Assembly (NCBI RefSeq): GCF_900455735.1
Contig: NZ_UAUI01000009.1
Location: forward strand, 1 to 64,000
Length of the DNA stretch: 64,000 nt
Reading direction: 5' to 3'
Source of the DNA: Rhodococcus wratislaviensis
GTDB taxonomy: Bacteria; Actinomycetota; Actinomycetes; Mycobacteriales; Mycobacteriaceae
The position numbers and the translations under genes were made by a program. Positions 24,524 to 32,622 of the stretch are shown in pieces. The notes below the pieces were generated by a model, which was not told the origin of the DNA, did not search any database, and was given only the letters and a program-made list of their open reading frames with translations. The stretch's first letter is position 1. Each line of letters starts with the position of its first letter.

Positions 24524-25371
24524 GGCGCGACCACCCCGCGCAGACCGTCGGCGCCGAACATGGGCTCGAACATCGACCCGAAGTCGGGTCCACGACGCAA
24601 CATCTGGCCGCCGTCGACGTTGATGATCTGACCCGTGATCCAGGTGGAGTCGGGGCCGAGGAGGAATTTTGCCAGTGCGGCGATGTCGGTGACCTCGCCG
24701 ACCCGTGCGATCGGGGTGTTGGCCAGATAGTCGTCGAGGACGGGTCCGCCGTCGGTGATGAGCGCGACGAGGTCGGTGCGGGTCAGGCCGGGGCGGATGC
24801 AGTTGACGCGGACGTTGCTGGCCCCGAGTTCGTCGGCGGCGAGTTGCGTCAGGTTGTCGACTCCCGCCTTGGACGGACCGTATGCGCCGAACCAGCGGTG
24901 CGTATTGCTGCTCGCGATCGAGGAGATGGTGACGATGGAACCGCCGCCACCGGCGACGAGCGCCCGGGCGGAATGCTTGATCGTCAGCATGGTGCCGGTG
25001 ACGTTCAGGTCCACGGTCCGCCGCCACGCATCGACGTCGAGTTGGGTCACGGGTCCCACCGATTCGTTCCCGCCTGCGCACGTGACGACGCCGTCGAGCA
25101 GCCCGGTGCGCTCGCCCGCCTTGGCGACCGCGCGGACGACGTCGTCTTCGTTCGTGACGTCGGCGGTGACCGTGTCGACCGTCCCCGCGGGATCGTCGGC
25201 GGTGATCTGCTCCGCTGCGCGTGCCAGCTTCTCCTCGTTGCGACCACAGATCGTGACGTGGACGCCCTCGGCGGCCAGGGCGGTGGCTATGCCCAATCCG
25301 ATGCCACTGCCGCCGCCGGTGACGAGCACGGACGTCTTCGCGAGCCCGCTGCTGCCGTCGTTGGTAACCAC
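24520..25371 (-). CDS. SDR-family oxidoreductase near cyp142
   Basis: A 283-residue short-chain dehydrogenase. The NAD(P) motif is VTGGGSGIGLGIATAL, NAG is replaced by CAGG, and the catalytic Ser-Tyr-Lys is in TISSIASSN...FGAYGPSKAG. The C-terminal part is ITGQIINVDGGQMLRRG. The family position resembles steroid-cluster SDRs. The start could be GTG 25377 or GTG 25371; 25371 is chosen because GGAGG is then five bases away. It is divergent from cyp142 and shares its KstR-like promoter region, so it probably oxidises or reduces a steroid intermediate. This is inference from context. Confidence 0.82.
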   Translation of the reverse strand: MVTNDGSSGLAKTSVLVTGGGSGIGLGIATALAAEGVHVTICGRNEEKLARAAEQITADDPAGTVDTVTADVTNEDDVVRAVAKAGERTGLLDGVVTCAGGNESVGPVTQLDVDAWRRTVDLNVTGTMLTIKHSARALVAGGGGSIVTISSIASSNTHRWFGAYGPSKAGVDNLTQLAADELGASNVRVNCIRPGLTRTDLVALITDGGPVLDDYLANTPIARVGEVTDIAALAKFLLGPDSTWITGQIINVDGGQMLRRGPDFGSMFEPMFGADGLRGVVAP

Positions 25372-25453
25372 GTACACCTCCAGTTAATAGAACTCGTGCC
25401 AATTCTCGAGTCGAGGATCTGCGAAAACTGTCGCTATACCACTGCGTCATAGT

Positions 25454-25467
25454 AAGAACACGTTCTA
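25454..25467. promoter_or_regulatory. KstR-like operator upstream of cyp142
   Basis: AAGAACACGTTCTA matches the KstR consensus TnnAACnnGTTnnA except that the first T is A. It contains the perfect inverted pair AGAAC/GTTCT. It lies in the 141-base divergent region between the SDR and cyp142, where KstR would control both. KstR represses the upper cholesterol pathway genes in mycobacteria and rhodococci. Confidence 0.6.
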
Positions 25468-25512
25468 TTATCAGGGCACGAACGGCGGGATTCAATGCTG
25501 AGGAGTACCTCG

Positions 25513-26688
25513 ATGACGGACAGGCCGGAGTTCGATCTGATCGACGGACGGTTCTACTCGGGCGAGCTCGGCGACCCGCGGCAGGCCTACGCGTGGATGC
25601 GCGCCCACGAACCGGTGTATCGCGCGGACGGGATTCTCGGCGCCGCGTCGTACGAGGCCGTCCTGGCGGCCGAACGCGACCCCGAGTTGTTCTCGAACGC
25701 GGGCGGAATCCGGCCCGGGGTGGGCCCGCTGCCGCAGATGATCGACATGGACGACCCACAGCACCTGCAGCATCGCCGACTCGTCAACGCCGGCTTCACC
25801 CGGAAACAGGTGGAAGCGAAGATCGGCCGAATCCGGGAGATCTGCGATCACCTCATCGACGCCGCCTGCGACAAGGACGAAGTGGACTTCGTGCGCGATC
25901 TGGCCGCGCCGCTCCCCATGGCGGTCGTCGGCGACATGCTCGGGGTGCGACCCGAGGAACGCGACACGTTCCTGCAGTGGTCCGACGACCTCATGAACGC
26001 GCTCGGCAGCAACGCCACCCCGGAGGAACTTCAGGCACAGGCGAATGCCTACCTGGCATTCAACGAATTCACGCTCCGCACCATCGAGGAGCGGCGGCAG
26101 AATCCGACGGACGACCTCACCAGCATCCTCGTGCACAGCGAGATCGACGGGCACCGGCTCAGCGACCCGGACATCGTCGGCGAAACCCTGCTGATCCTGA
26201 TCGGCGGCGACGAGACCACCCGGCACGTCCTCAGCGGTGGCATGGAACAGCTGATGCGTCACCCCGACCAGCAGGAGCGCCTCGTGAACGACCCAGACGG
26301 CATCCCGGCGGCAGTCGAGGAGATGCTGCGCTGGTCGTCGCCGATCAAGAACATGTGCCGCACCGTCACCCGCGACGTCGAATTCTTCGGAACCGCCCTG
26401 CGCGAGGGCGAGAAGATGATGCTGCTCTTCGAATCCGCCAACTTCGACGACGCGGTGTTTCACAATCCCGAGGTGTTCGACATCGAACGGTCGCCGAACC
26501 CGCACGTCGCGTTCGGTTTCGGTACCCACTTCTGCCTCGGCAACCAACTCGCCCGGCTCGAAGCGAAGATCATGTTCGAGCAACTGCTGTCGCGGCTGCC
26601 GGACATGGTGCTCGTCGACGACGGCCCACTGCGGCGTCGCCCCGCCAACTTCGTGTCCGGTCTCGAGGAGATGCCGGTGAAGCTCTAG
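25513..26688 (+). CDS. cyp142: Cytochrome P450 CYP142-type steroid C26/C27 monooxygenase
   Basis: A 391-residue P450. The I-helix is LLILIGGDETTRHVLSGG, the ExxR motif is EEMLRWSSPIKNMCR, and the haem-binding loop is AFGFGTHFCLGNQLAR (Cys ligand). Remembered similarity to M. tuberculosis CYP142A1 is high along its length (for example MIDMDDPQHLQHRRLVNAGF and LAAPLPMAVVGDMLGVRPE). CYP142 oxidises the terminal side-chain carbon of cholesterol/cholestenone to the acid, overlapping CYP125. ATG 25513 follows GAGGAG and gives a CYP142-like N-terminus; the ORF also opens at 25495. The KstR-like site upstream fits steroid control. Confidence 0.9.
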   Translation: MTDRPEFDLIDGRFYSGELGDPRQAYAWMRAHEPVYRADGILGAASYEAVLAAERDPELFSNAGGIRPGVGPLPQMIDMDDPQHLQHRRLVNAGFTRKQVEAKIGRIREICDHLIDAACDKDEVDFVRDLAAPLPMAVVGDMLGVRPEERDTFLQWSDDLMNALGSNATPEELQAQANAYLAFNEFTLRTIEERRQNPTDDLTSILVHSEIDGHRLSDPDIVGETLLILIGGDETTRHVLSGGMEQLMRHPDQQERLVNDPDGIPAAVEEMLRWSSPIKNMCRTVTRDVEFFGTALREGEKMMLLFESANFDDAVFHNPEVFDIERSPNPHVAFGFGTHFCLGNQLARLEAKIMFEQLLSRLPDMVLVDDGPLRRRPANFVSGLEEMPVKL

Positions 26689-26697
26689 GCGCTTCGC

Positions 26698-26744
26698 GCC
26701 CGTGCGCCTTTTGGTAGCTGGAGCAGCCAAAAAGGCGCACGGGC
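26698..26744. terminator. Bidirectional terminator between cyp142 and aldo/keto reductase
   Basis: GCCCGTGCGCCTTTTGG and CCAAAAAGGCGCACGGGC form a 17-18 base stem with a 12-base loop. The T-run/A-run next to the GC stem makes it intrinsic-terminator-like in both directions. It lies between the two convergent genes. Confidence 0.85.
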
Positions 26745-26753
26745 CCGGAGGGC

Positions 26754-27635
26754 CTACTCCGGTGCGCCGATGTTCAACTCATTCGGGTGGGCTCCGACAC
26801 GGGTGCCGTCGTCCATCGTCTCGATCTCGCTGAGGTCCTGCTCGCTGAGCTCGAAATCGAACACGTCGATGTTCTCGCGGATCCGCGACTCGTGGACCGA
26901 CTTGGGAATGACGATCAGCCCGCTCTGCAGATGCCAGCGGATCAGCACCTGGGCCGCGCTCTTGCTGTGCCGGTCGCCGATGCGGGTGATGATCGGATCC
27001 GTGAGCAGCGTGTTCGGCTTCGAGTCGTCACCCCACCCCGAGTTGCTGGTGCCGCCGAGCGGGCTCCACGATTCGACGGCGATGCCGTGGTCGACGGCGA
27101 ACCTCCGGATCTCCTGCTGGGCGAGATGCGGATGCAACTCCACCTGATCGACCGCCGGTACGACGCCGCCGCGGTCGATCAGCAACTGCAGGTGACGCGG
27201 TTCGAAATTGCACACACCGATCGCCTTGGCACGACCGGACTCGGCGATCTTCTCCAGCGCATCCCACGTGCGGAGGATGCGGTCGTCGTCCTGCAGCGGC
27301 CAATGGATCAGGTACAGGTCGACGTAATCGACGCCGAGACGTCCGAGGCTGGCATCGAACGCTTTCAACGCCGGCTCGTAGCCCTGGTCCGCGTTCCACA
27401 ATTTGGTGGTGAGAAAGATGTCTTCGCGGGCGACTCCCGAGTTCGCGATGCCGCGGCCCACACCTTCCTCGTTGCCGTAGGCGGAGGCGGTGTCGATGTG
27501 CCGGTAGCCCGCCTCGTCCAGGGCGAACCCGACGGCGTGTTCGGTCTCGTCGTTGTCCGCCTGCCAGACTCCCAGGCCGAGCTGCGGGAGGATGGTTCCG
27601 GAATTCAGCACGATGCTGGGTACTCGAGGACTCAT
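26754..27635 (-). CDS. Aldo/keto reductase (2,5-diketo-D-gluconate reductase-like)
   Basis: A 293-residue AKR with the full catalytic tetrad: Asp and Tyr in HIDTASAYGNEEGVG, Lys in FLTTKLWNAD, His in YLIHWPLQ. The C-terminal NADPH site is VIPKSVHESRIREN. This is the single-domain (alpha/beta)8 reductase of AKR5-like type that reduces aldehydes and ketones. ATG 27635 starts the family's N-terminus (SIVLNSGTILPQLGLGVWQ); the long upstream ORF extension is antisense to the HAD gene. It is monocistronic between two terminators, with no clear pathway link. Confidence 0.9.
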   Translation of the reverse strand: MSPRVPSIVLNSGTILPQLGLGVWQADNDETEHAVGFALDEAGYRHIDTASAYGNEEGVGRGIANSGVAREDIFLTTKLWNADQGYEPALKAFDASLGRLGVDYVDLYLIHWPLQDDDRILRTWDALEKIAESGRAKAIGVCNFEPRHLQLLIDRGGVVPAVDQVELHPHLAQQEIRRFAVDHGIAVESWSPLGGTSNSGWGDDSKPNTLLTDPIITRIGDRHSKSAAQVLIRWHLQSGLIVIPKSVHESRIRENIDVFDFELSEQDLSEIETMDDGTRVGAHPNELNIGAPE

Positions 27636-27701
27636 GCTGTCCAGGCTATCGACTGTGGTGGGGTCATGAGGGGTACATGCGCTGCCTGGCATCATGCGGA
27701 G

Positions 27702-28526
27702 GTGACGCAAATTCGGTTGTTGGCGACGGACCTCGACGGCACCCTGCTGCGATCGGACCGCACGATCTCCCCGCGCACCGCGCAGGCCATGGAGGACGCG
27801 CGACAGTCGGGGGTCGAGGTGGTGTGGGCGACGGCCCGCGCCAGGCATTCGGTGCACGAGCTTGCGCAGTCGTGCGGATTCCGCGGCAAGGCGATCTGCG
27901 CGAACGGGGCGGTGGTCCTCGATCTGGCCGACGGAACCCCGGTGATCACGACGACGACGACCATCGCGATGGCGTCGGCCGCGGCGGCGATGGACCGGGT
28001 GCGGACGCTGATGCCCGGTGTCGTGTTCGCGAACATCGGCCCGACCCGCTTCGTCGCCGAACCGGCGTACGCGGCGTTGTGCGAGTTCGCCGACCACCAC
28101 CGGCACCCGCACGAGATGACGCTGTCGGAGCTGCTGCCCGACATCGACGAGCCGATGGTGAAGATCGTCGCGCGGCACCCGGAGGTACCCAGCTCGGAGC
28201 TCTACCGGGCGGCGGTGGCGGCGGGTGTCGACGGCGTCGAGCTGACGCATTCCGGCGCGCCGTACGTCGAGATGGCGGCATCCGGTGTGTCCAAGGCGAG
28301 CGCGCTCGCCGAGCTCTGCGCGGTCGACGGGATCTCGTCGGAGGAGGTCGCCGTCGCCGGGGACGCCATCAACGACGTCCCGATGCTGAGGTGGGCAGGC
28401 ACGGCGCTGTGCCCGTCCAACGCGCTGCCGGAAGTCCTCGCCCTGGCCGACCACGTCCTGCCCAGCAACGACGAGGACGGGGTCGCCAGCTACCTCGAGG
28501 CGCTGGCAGGCGCTCCGCGCCCGTGA
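27702..28526 (+). CDS. Cof-type HAD-superfamily hydrolase
   Basis: A 274-residue HAD IIB phosphatase. Motif I is LLATDLDGTLLRSD, motif II is WATARARHSV, and the C-terminal motif is VAVAGDAINDVPML. The cap lies between residues ~85 and ~190. Such enzymes dephosphorylate sugar phosphates and similar small molecules. GTG 27702 (VTQIRLLATDLDG) matches usual N-termini; the alternative ATG 27666 would add 12 residues. It is divergent from the aldo/keto reductase. Confidence 0.85.
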   Translation: MTQIRLLATDLDGTLLRSDRTISPRTAQAMEDARQSGVEVVWATARARHSVHELAQSCGFRGKAICANGAVVLDLADGTPVITTTTTIAMASAAAAMDRVRTLMPGVVFANIGPTRFVAEPAYAALCEFADHHRHPHEMTLSELLPDIDEPMVKIVARHPEVPSSELYRAAVAAGVDGVELTHSGAPYVEMAASGVSKASALAELCAVDGISSEEVAVAGDAINDVPMLRWAGTALCPSNALPEVLALADHVLPSNDEDGVASYLEALAGAPRP

Positions 28527-28565
28527 GTGCTTGACGAGTGCAGAGACTCGTTAACCACGCACGGG
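28520..28565. terminator. Stem-loop between HAD gene and fadE33-like gene
   Basis: CCCGTGAGTGCTTGACGAGT pairs imperfectly with ACTCGTTAACCACGCACGGG around a six-base loop. It overlaps the HAD stop codon and ends 12 bases before the stop of the convergent acyl-CoA dehydrogenase gene. It is closely related to the stem-loop at 36245. Confidence 0.75.
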
Positions 28566-28577
28566 CGGCGAAGCCGC

Positions 28578-29627
28578 CTACAGCCCGGCGGCGGTAGCGA
28601 GCTCGGGCAGGTACTCCCGCGGCTGCCCGAACAGCTGTGCACTCCCGTGCGCACGTTTGAAGTACAGCTGCGCGTCGTGTTCCCACGTGATCGCGATGCC
28701 GCCGTGCAGCTGGATGGCCTCGGCCGCGACGTGCTGCAGCGCCTCCGAGCAGTACACCTTCGCGATGACGGCGTCCTCGTGCGTCCCCGACAGCGCCGCG
28801 GCGTACGACATGGACCGGGCCGTCTCGACGAGGGCGTACATGTCGGCCATGCGATGTTTGAGCGCCTGGAACGACCCGATGGCCCGTCCGAACTGCTTGC
28901 GCGACTTCGCATACTCGACCGTCTGCTCCAGCGCCGCGGACGCCGCGCCCACCTGTTCCGCCGACAATGCGATCAGCGCGACCGTGCGCAACTGCTCGAC
29001 GAGGTCGGTGGGGGAGACGAGCCTGCGCGCCGCGACTCCGTCGAAGACCACCTCCGACAGCGGACGCGTCGGGTCCATCGCCGGGACACGGCGACGCGTC
29101 ACGCCGTCCGCCGCCGCGTCCACCTCGAACAGGCCTTCGGACGTGAGAACCAGCAGCACGTCCGCGACGTCACCGCCGAGCACGTACGACGCCGTCCCCG
29201 ACAGCGTCTCTCCCGACGCGGTGACCCCGAATCCGGACCAGCCGTCCGCGTCTGCCCAGCACAGCGCGGCCACCGAGCCTGCCGCGATGCCGGGCAGCAG
29301 TCGGGCACACGCGTCGTCGTCCCCCGACAGCACCAGCGCCTGCGCGGCCAGCACGGCGCTGCCCAGCATCGGCGACGGCGTCAGCGTGCGGCCCAGCTCT
29401 TCCTGCACCACATGGACTTCCAGCAGCGACGCCCCGACGCCGTCGTACTTCTCCGGCACGGCCAGCGCGGCGACGCCGATCTGCTCGCACAGCTTCGACC
29501 ACAGCGTGTCGTCGTAACCGTGGTCGGTGGTGATAGCCCGGCGGACGGCGGCCGAGTCGGAGTGCTTACCCAGCAGATCCCGGACCGACGACCGGAGCGC
29601 GGCCCGCTCCTCGTTGTCGAAACTCAT
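28578..29627 (-). CDS. Acyl-CoA dehydrogenase subunit, FadE33-like
   Basis: A 349-residue acyl-CoA dehydrogenase fold protein, with LCEQIGVAALAVPEKYDGVG, EYAKSRKQFGRAIGSFQALK and AIQLHGGIAITWEHDAQLYF. It is shorter than canonical FadE and lacks the C-terminal TNEIQ segment. Together with the adjacent 322-residue partner it fits the alpha2beta2 steroid-type dehydrogenases (as FadE28-FadE29). By gene order (third in a run of three before fadD3) it corresponds to FadE33 of the HIP pathway. ATG 29627; its stop lies next to a terminator. The exact pairing among the three subunits needs alignment. Confidence 0.8.
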   Translation of the reverse strand: MSFDNEERAALRSSVRDLLGKHSDSAAVRRAITTDHGYDDTLWSKLCEQIGVAALAVPEKYDGVGASLLEVHVVQEELGRTLTPSPMLGSAVLAAQALVLSGDDDACARLLPGIAAGSVAALCWADADGWSGFGVTASGETLSGTASYVLGGDVADVLLVLTSEGLFEVDAAADGVTRRRVPAMDPTRPLSEVVFDGVAARRLVSPTDLVEQLRTVALIALSAEQVGAASAALEQTVEYAKSRKQFGRAIGSFQALKHRMADMYALVETARSMSYAAALSGTHEDAVIAKVYCSEALQHVAAEAIQLHGGIAITWEHDAQLYFKRAHGSAQLFGQPREYLPELATAAGL

Positions 29628-30592
29628 GACGCCTCCACGAGCGAATCGACGACGCGACCGCGGTGGAACGCCGGCGTTCCCCAGGCCGTGACCAGCGCCC
29701 GGACCTTGGTGAGCCACAGCGAGAGGTCGTGCTCCTGCGTGTACCCGATGGCACCGTGCACCTGCAGCGCCACCCGCGCGGCCCGGTACGCGGCATCCCC
29801 GCACGCGACCTTCGCCGCCGAGACGTCCCGGGAACTGTCGACGGACCCGTCCCGCACCGACAGTGCCGCACCGTGCAGCAGCGGCCGCGACATCTCCAGC
29901 CCGACCGCGACCTCGGCGAGGTGGTGTTTGATGGCCTGGAACTGCCCGATCACCTTGCCGAACTGCTTGCGCTGCTTGGCGTAGTCGGTGGTGACGTCGA
30001 GCAGGGTCTGCCCGAGTCCCTGCAGCTGGGCGGCGGTGGCCAGGGCGCCGAGATCGAACGCGGGCGCGAAGTCGACGTCGCCCAGCGTGTCGCTCGCGGT
30101 GAGAGGGAACAGCCGTCGCGACGGATCCACCGAGTTCTGCGCCGCCCCGGTCTGTCCGAGGCTCACCGTCGCGCCGTCGACGAGCAGAACCAGGTCGGCC
30201 GAGTCGGCATCGACGGCGAACGGCACGTTCGGGGCGGCGGCGACCGTGGCGAGGGAACCGGAAGCCAACGCCGCCAAGCGGTCCGGGGCCACCTGCGCGA
30301 GCAGGGCCGGCGCGACCGCGACGGTTTCGGCCACCGGCCCGGGAACGGCATGACGTCCGAGTTGTTCGACGGCCACGACGAGGTCGACGGCGTCCGCGCC
30401 CAGGCCGTCGTGTTCGTCCGCGATGAGCAGTCCGTTGACGCCGGTCTCGGCGAGACGCTGCCACACCTTCAGGCCCGGGCCCGTGTCGCCGGTGTTCCAC
30501 GACCGGATCACCGACGGCATGTCGGCCTTCGACAGCAGGGCGTCGATGCTGGACGCGAAGTCCTGATGGGAGGAGTCGAGTGTGAATCTCAT
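29624..30592 (-). CDS. Acyl-CoA dehydrogenase subunit, FadE32-like
   Basis: A 322-residue short acyl-CoA dehydrogenase homologue starting at ATG 30592 with ATGA overlap on both sides. Conserved parts are LAETGVNGLLIADEHDGLGA, DYAKQRKQFGKVIGQFQAIK and ALQVHGAIGYTQEHDLSLWL. The N- and middle domains are reduced. Such short subunits work in heterotetramers in mycobacterial cholesterol degradation. The position between FadE33- and FadE31-like genes supports the FadE32 assignment. It acts after opening of the last steroid rings (HIP-CoA degradation). Confidence 0.8.
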   Translation of the reverse strand: MRFTLDSSHQDFASSIDALLSKADMPSVIRSWNTGDTGPGLKVWQRLAETGVNGLLIADEHDGLGADAVDLVVAVEQLGRHAVPGPVAETVAVAPALLAQVAPDRLAALASGSLATVAAAPNVPFAVDADSADLVLLVDGATVSLGQTGAAQNSVDPSRRLFPLTASDTLGDVDFAPAFDLGALATAAQLQGLGQTLLDVTTDYAKQRKQFGKVIGQFQAIKHHLAEVAVGLEMSRPLLHGAALSVRDGSVDSSRDVSAAKVACGDAAYRAARVALQVHGAIGYTQEHDLSLWLTKVRALVTAWGTPAFHRGRVVDSLVEAS

Positions 30593-31749
30593 CGATCCGC
30601 CTTCGGTAGGCCGAGCAGCCGCTCGGCGATCACGTTCTTCTGAATCTCGTTGGTGCCGGCGTAGATCGGACCGGACAGGGAGAACAGGTAGCCGTCCATC
30701 CAGTTGTCCGCGAGCTCCGCCGAGGCGCCCTGCAATTCGAGTGCCGTCTCGTGGGTGGCGATGTCCCACTCCGACCAGAACACCTTGTTGATCGACGATT
30801 CGGCACCCAGTTGCCCGCCGTCGGCCAGTCGGGTGACGGTGCCGAACGTGTTCAGCTGGTAGGCGCGGGCGCCGATCCAGGCGTCGGCGACCTTGTTTCG
30901 CAGGGCCGTGTCGTCGGTGCGTCCGCTGTCCCGGAACAACTCGACCAGCCGGTCGACGGTCGCGAGGAAGCGGCCCGGGCTGCGCAGCGACAGTCCGCGT
31001 TCGTTGGACGCGGTGCTCATCGCCACGCGCCAGCCCTCGTTCACGCCGCCGATCACTCCGGACTCGCCGGGGTTCGCGGGGTCGTCCGGGACGAAGACGT
31101 CCTCGAGGAAGATCTCCGCGAAACCGGGCTCGCCGTCCAGCTGATCGATCGGGCGCACGGTCACACCCGTCGAGCGCAGGTCGAACATGAAGTAGGTGAT
31201 GCCCTTGTGCCGCTGGGCGTCCGGGTCGGACCGGAACAGCCCGAAGCCCCAGTCCGCGAAGCTCGCCCGCGAACTCCACGTCTTCTGCCCGTTCAGCACC
31301 CAGCCACCGTCGACGCGCCGGGCCGTGGACCGGAGCGACGCGAGGTCGCTACCCGACTCCGGCTCCGACCAGGCCTGCGCCCAGATTTCGTCGGCGCGGG
31401 CCATCCGCGGCATGATCCGGGCCAACTGTTCGGCGTTCGCGTGCTCGAACAGCGTCGGGGCGAGCAGGAAGATGCCGTTCTGACTGACGCGTCCGGGCGC
31501 ACCCGAGCGGTAGTACTCCTCCTCGAACACCACCCATTCCAGCAGCGACGCGTCCCGTCCGCCCAGTTCCTCCGGCCACGACACCACCGACAGCCGGGCG
31601 TCGGCGAGGGTGCGTTCCCACTCGCGGTGCGCCTCGAAACCCTCGGCGGTGTCCATCGACGGCAGCGGCTCGGCGGGAACGTTGTCGCGCAGGAACGTTC
31701 GGACCTCCTCGCGGAAGGCGACGGTGGCGTCGTCGAACTCGAGATCCAC
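30589..31749 (-). CDS. Acyl-CoA dehydrogenase, FadE31-like
   Basis: A 386-residue full-length acyl-CoA dehydrogenase. FAD/substrate segments are WAQAWSEPESGSDLASLRST and WVLNGQKTWSSRA, and the C-terminal GPIYAGTNEIQKNVIAERLL is present. Ala replaces the Glu of the YEG(T/S) motif, so the catalytic base must be elsewhere, as in long-chain and steroid-type enzymes. GTG 31749 directly abuts the echA stop (TAAGTG). Gene order fadE31-32-33 next to fadD3 matches the mycobacterial KstR2 regulon. Role: dehydrogenation of a late HIP-CoA product. Confidence 0.82.
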   Translation of the reverse strand: MDLEFDDATVAFREEVRTFLRDNVPAEPLPSMDTAEGFEAHREWERTLADARLSVVSWPEELGGRDASLLEWVVFEEEYYRSGAPGRVSQNGIFLLAPTLFEHANAEQLARIMPRMARADEIWAQAWSEPESGSDLASLRSTARRVDGGWVLNGQKTWSSRASFADWGFGLFRSDPDAQRHKGITYFMFDLRSTGVTVRPIDQLDGEPGFAEIFLEDVFVPDDPANPGESGVIGGVNEGWRVAMSTASNERGLSLRSPGRFLATVDRLVELFRDSGRTDDTALRNKVADAWIGARAYQLNTFGTVTRLADGGQLGAESSINKVFWSEWDIATHETALELQGASAELADNWMDGYLFSLSGPIYAGTNEIQKNVIAERLLGLPKADR

Positions 31750-32622
31750 TTACTTCGCCCCTTCGTTCGAGTTGCGTGCACTGGCCGCCATCGACTTGGC
31801 ATCCATGCCGCCGAGCGGATCGGTGTCGATCTCGGCGTTGTGCGCGTGCGCGAAGTGGTGGAGGCCGAAGACGGAGTCCATTCCGTTCCGCATGCCCATC
31901 TGGTCCTCGCACTGGTTGACGGCCTTCTTGGTGAGCGCGAGACCGAACCGGGGCATGGCGGCGATGCGTCCGGCGATGGCGAGGGTCTCCTGCTCCAGGT
32001 CCTCGCGGGGCACGACACGGTTGACCATGCCCACCTCGTACGCGCGCTGCGCGGTGAACCGGTCGCCGGTGAAGAGGATTTCCTTCGCGAACCGCGGTCC
32101 GAGCATCCACGGATGCGCGAAGTACTCGACCCCCGGAATGCCCATACGTACGACCGGATCGGAGAAGAACGCGTCGTCCGACGCGACAATGAGGTCGCAC
32201 ACCCACGCCAGCATCAGGCCGCCGGCGATGCAGGCGCCCTGGATCATCGCGATGGTCGGCTTCGGGATTTCGCGCCAGCGACGGCACATCCCGAGATAGA
32301 CCTCCATCTCGCGGGCGAACCGCTGGTCGCCACCCGGCTTGTCGACGTGGTCCCACCACATCACGGCCTTGTTGTCGTAGTGCACGTGATGGTCGCGGCC
32401 CGGGGTGCCGATGTCGTGCCCGGCGCTGAAGTGCTTGCCGTTGCCGGCGAGGACGATCACCTTCACGTCGTCGTCCTCGACCGCGCGCTCGAACGCGGCG
32501 TCGAGGGCGTACGTCATCACCGAGTTCTGGGCGTTGCGATAGTCGGGGCGGTTGAGCGTCACGAATGCGACACCGTCACGCACCTCGTAGGTGACGACGT
32601 CACCCTCGTCCGGAACCGTCAT
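31750..32622 (-). CDS. Enoyl-CoA hydratase/isomerase family protein in HIP cluster
   Basis: A 290-residue crotonase-family protein. Its CoA/oxyanion segments are VIVLAGNGKHFSAGHDIGTP and MIQGACIAGGLMLAWVCDLI, with YFAHPWMLGPRFAKEILFTG in the second half. An insertion with WWDHVDKPGGDQRF lengthens the region after the first oxyanion loop. It sits between fadD3 and fadE31, where the M. tuberculosis cluster has no such gene as I recall it, and it is probably not EchA20, which is shorter. It is coupled to fadD3 by ATGA. Probable hydration or ring hydrolysis step in HIP-CoA breakdown; exact reaction unknown. Confidence 0.8.
   Translation of the reverse strand: MTVPDEGDVVTYEVRDGVAFVTLNRPDYRNAQNSVMTYALDAAFERAVEDDDVKVIVLAGNGKHFSAGHDIGTPGRDHHVHYDNKAVMWWDHVDKPGGDQRFAREMEVYLGMCRRWREIPKPTIAMIQGACIAGGLMLAWVCDLIVASDDAFFSDPVVRMGIPGVEYFAHPWMLGPRFAKEILFTGDRFTAQRAYEVGMVNRVVPREDLEQETLAIAGRIAAMPRFGLALTKKAVNQCEDQMGMRNGMDSVFGLHHFAHAHNAEIDTDPLGGMDAKSMAASARNSNEGAK

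Noticed and set aside
21594..24593. Single 999-codon ceramidase ORF
   Set aside because: The N-terminal extension is non-coding and overlaps the Rv3519-like gene; a ribosome site and Tat signal place the start at 23630.
26754..28454. 566-codon aldo/keto reductase ORF
   Set aside because: The upstream part is antisense to the HAD phosphatase gene; family N-terminus begins at ATG 27635.
28578..30500. Extended form of the FadE33-like ORF (640 codons)
   Set aside because: The first ~290 codons run in another frame over the FadE32-like gene; homology starts at ATG 29627.
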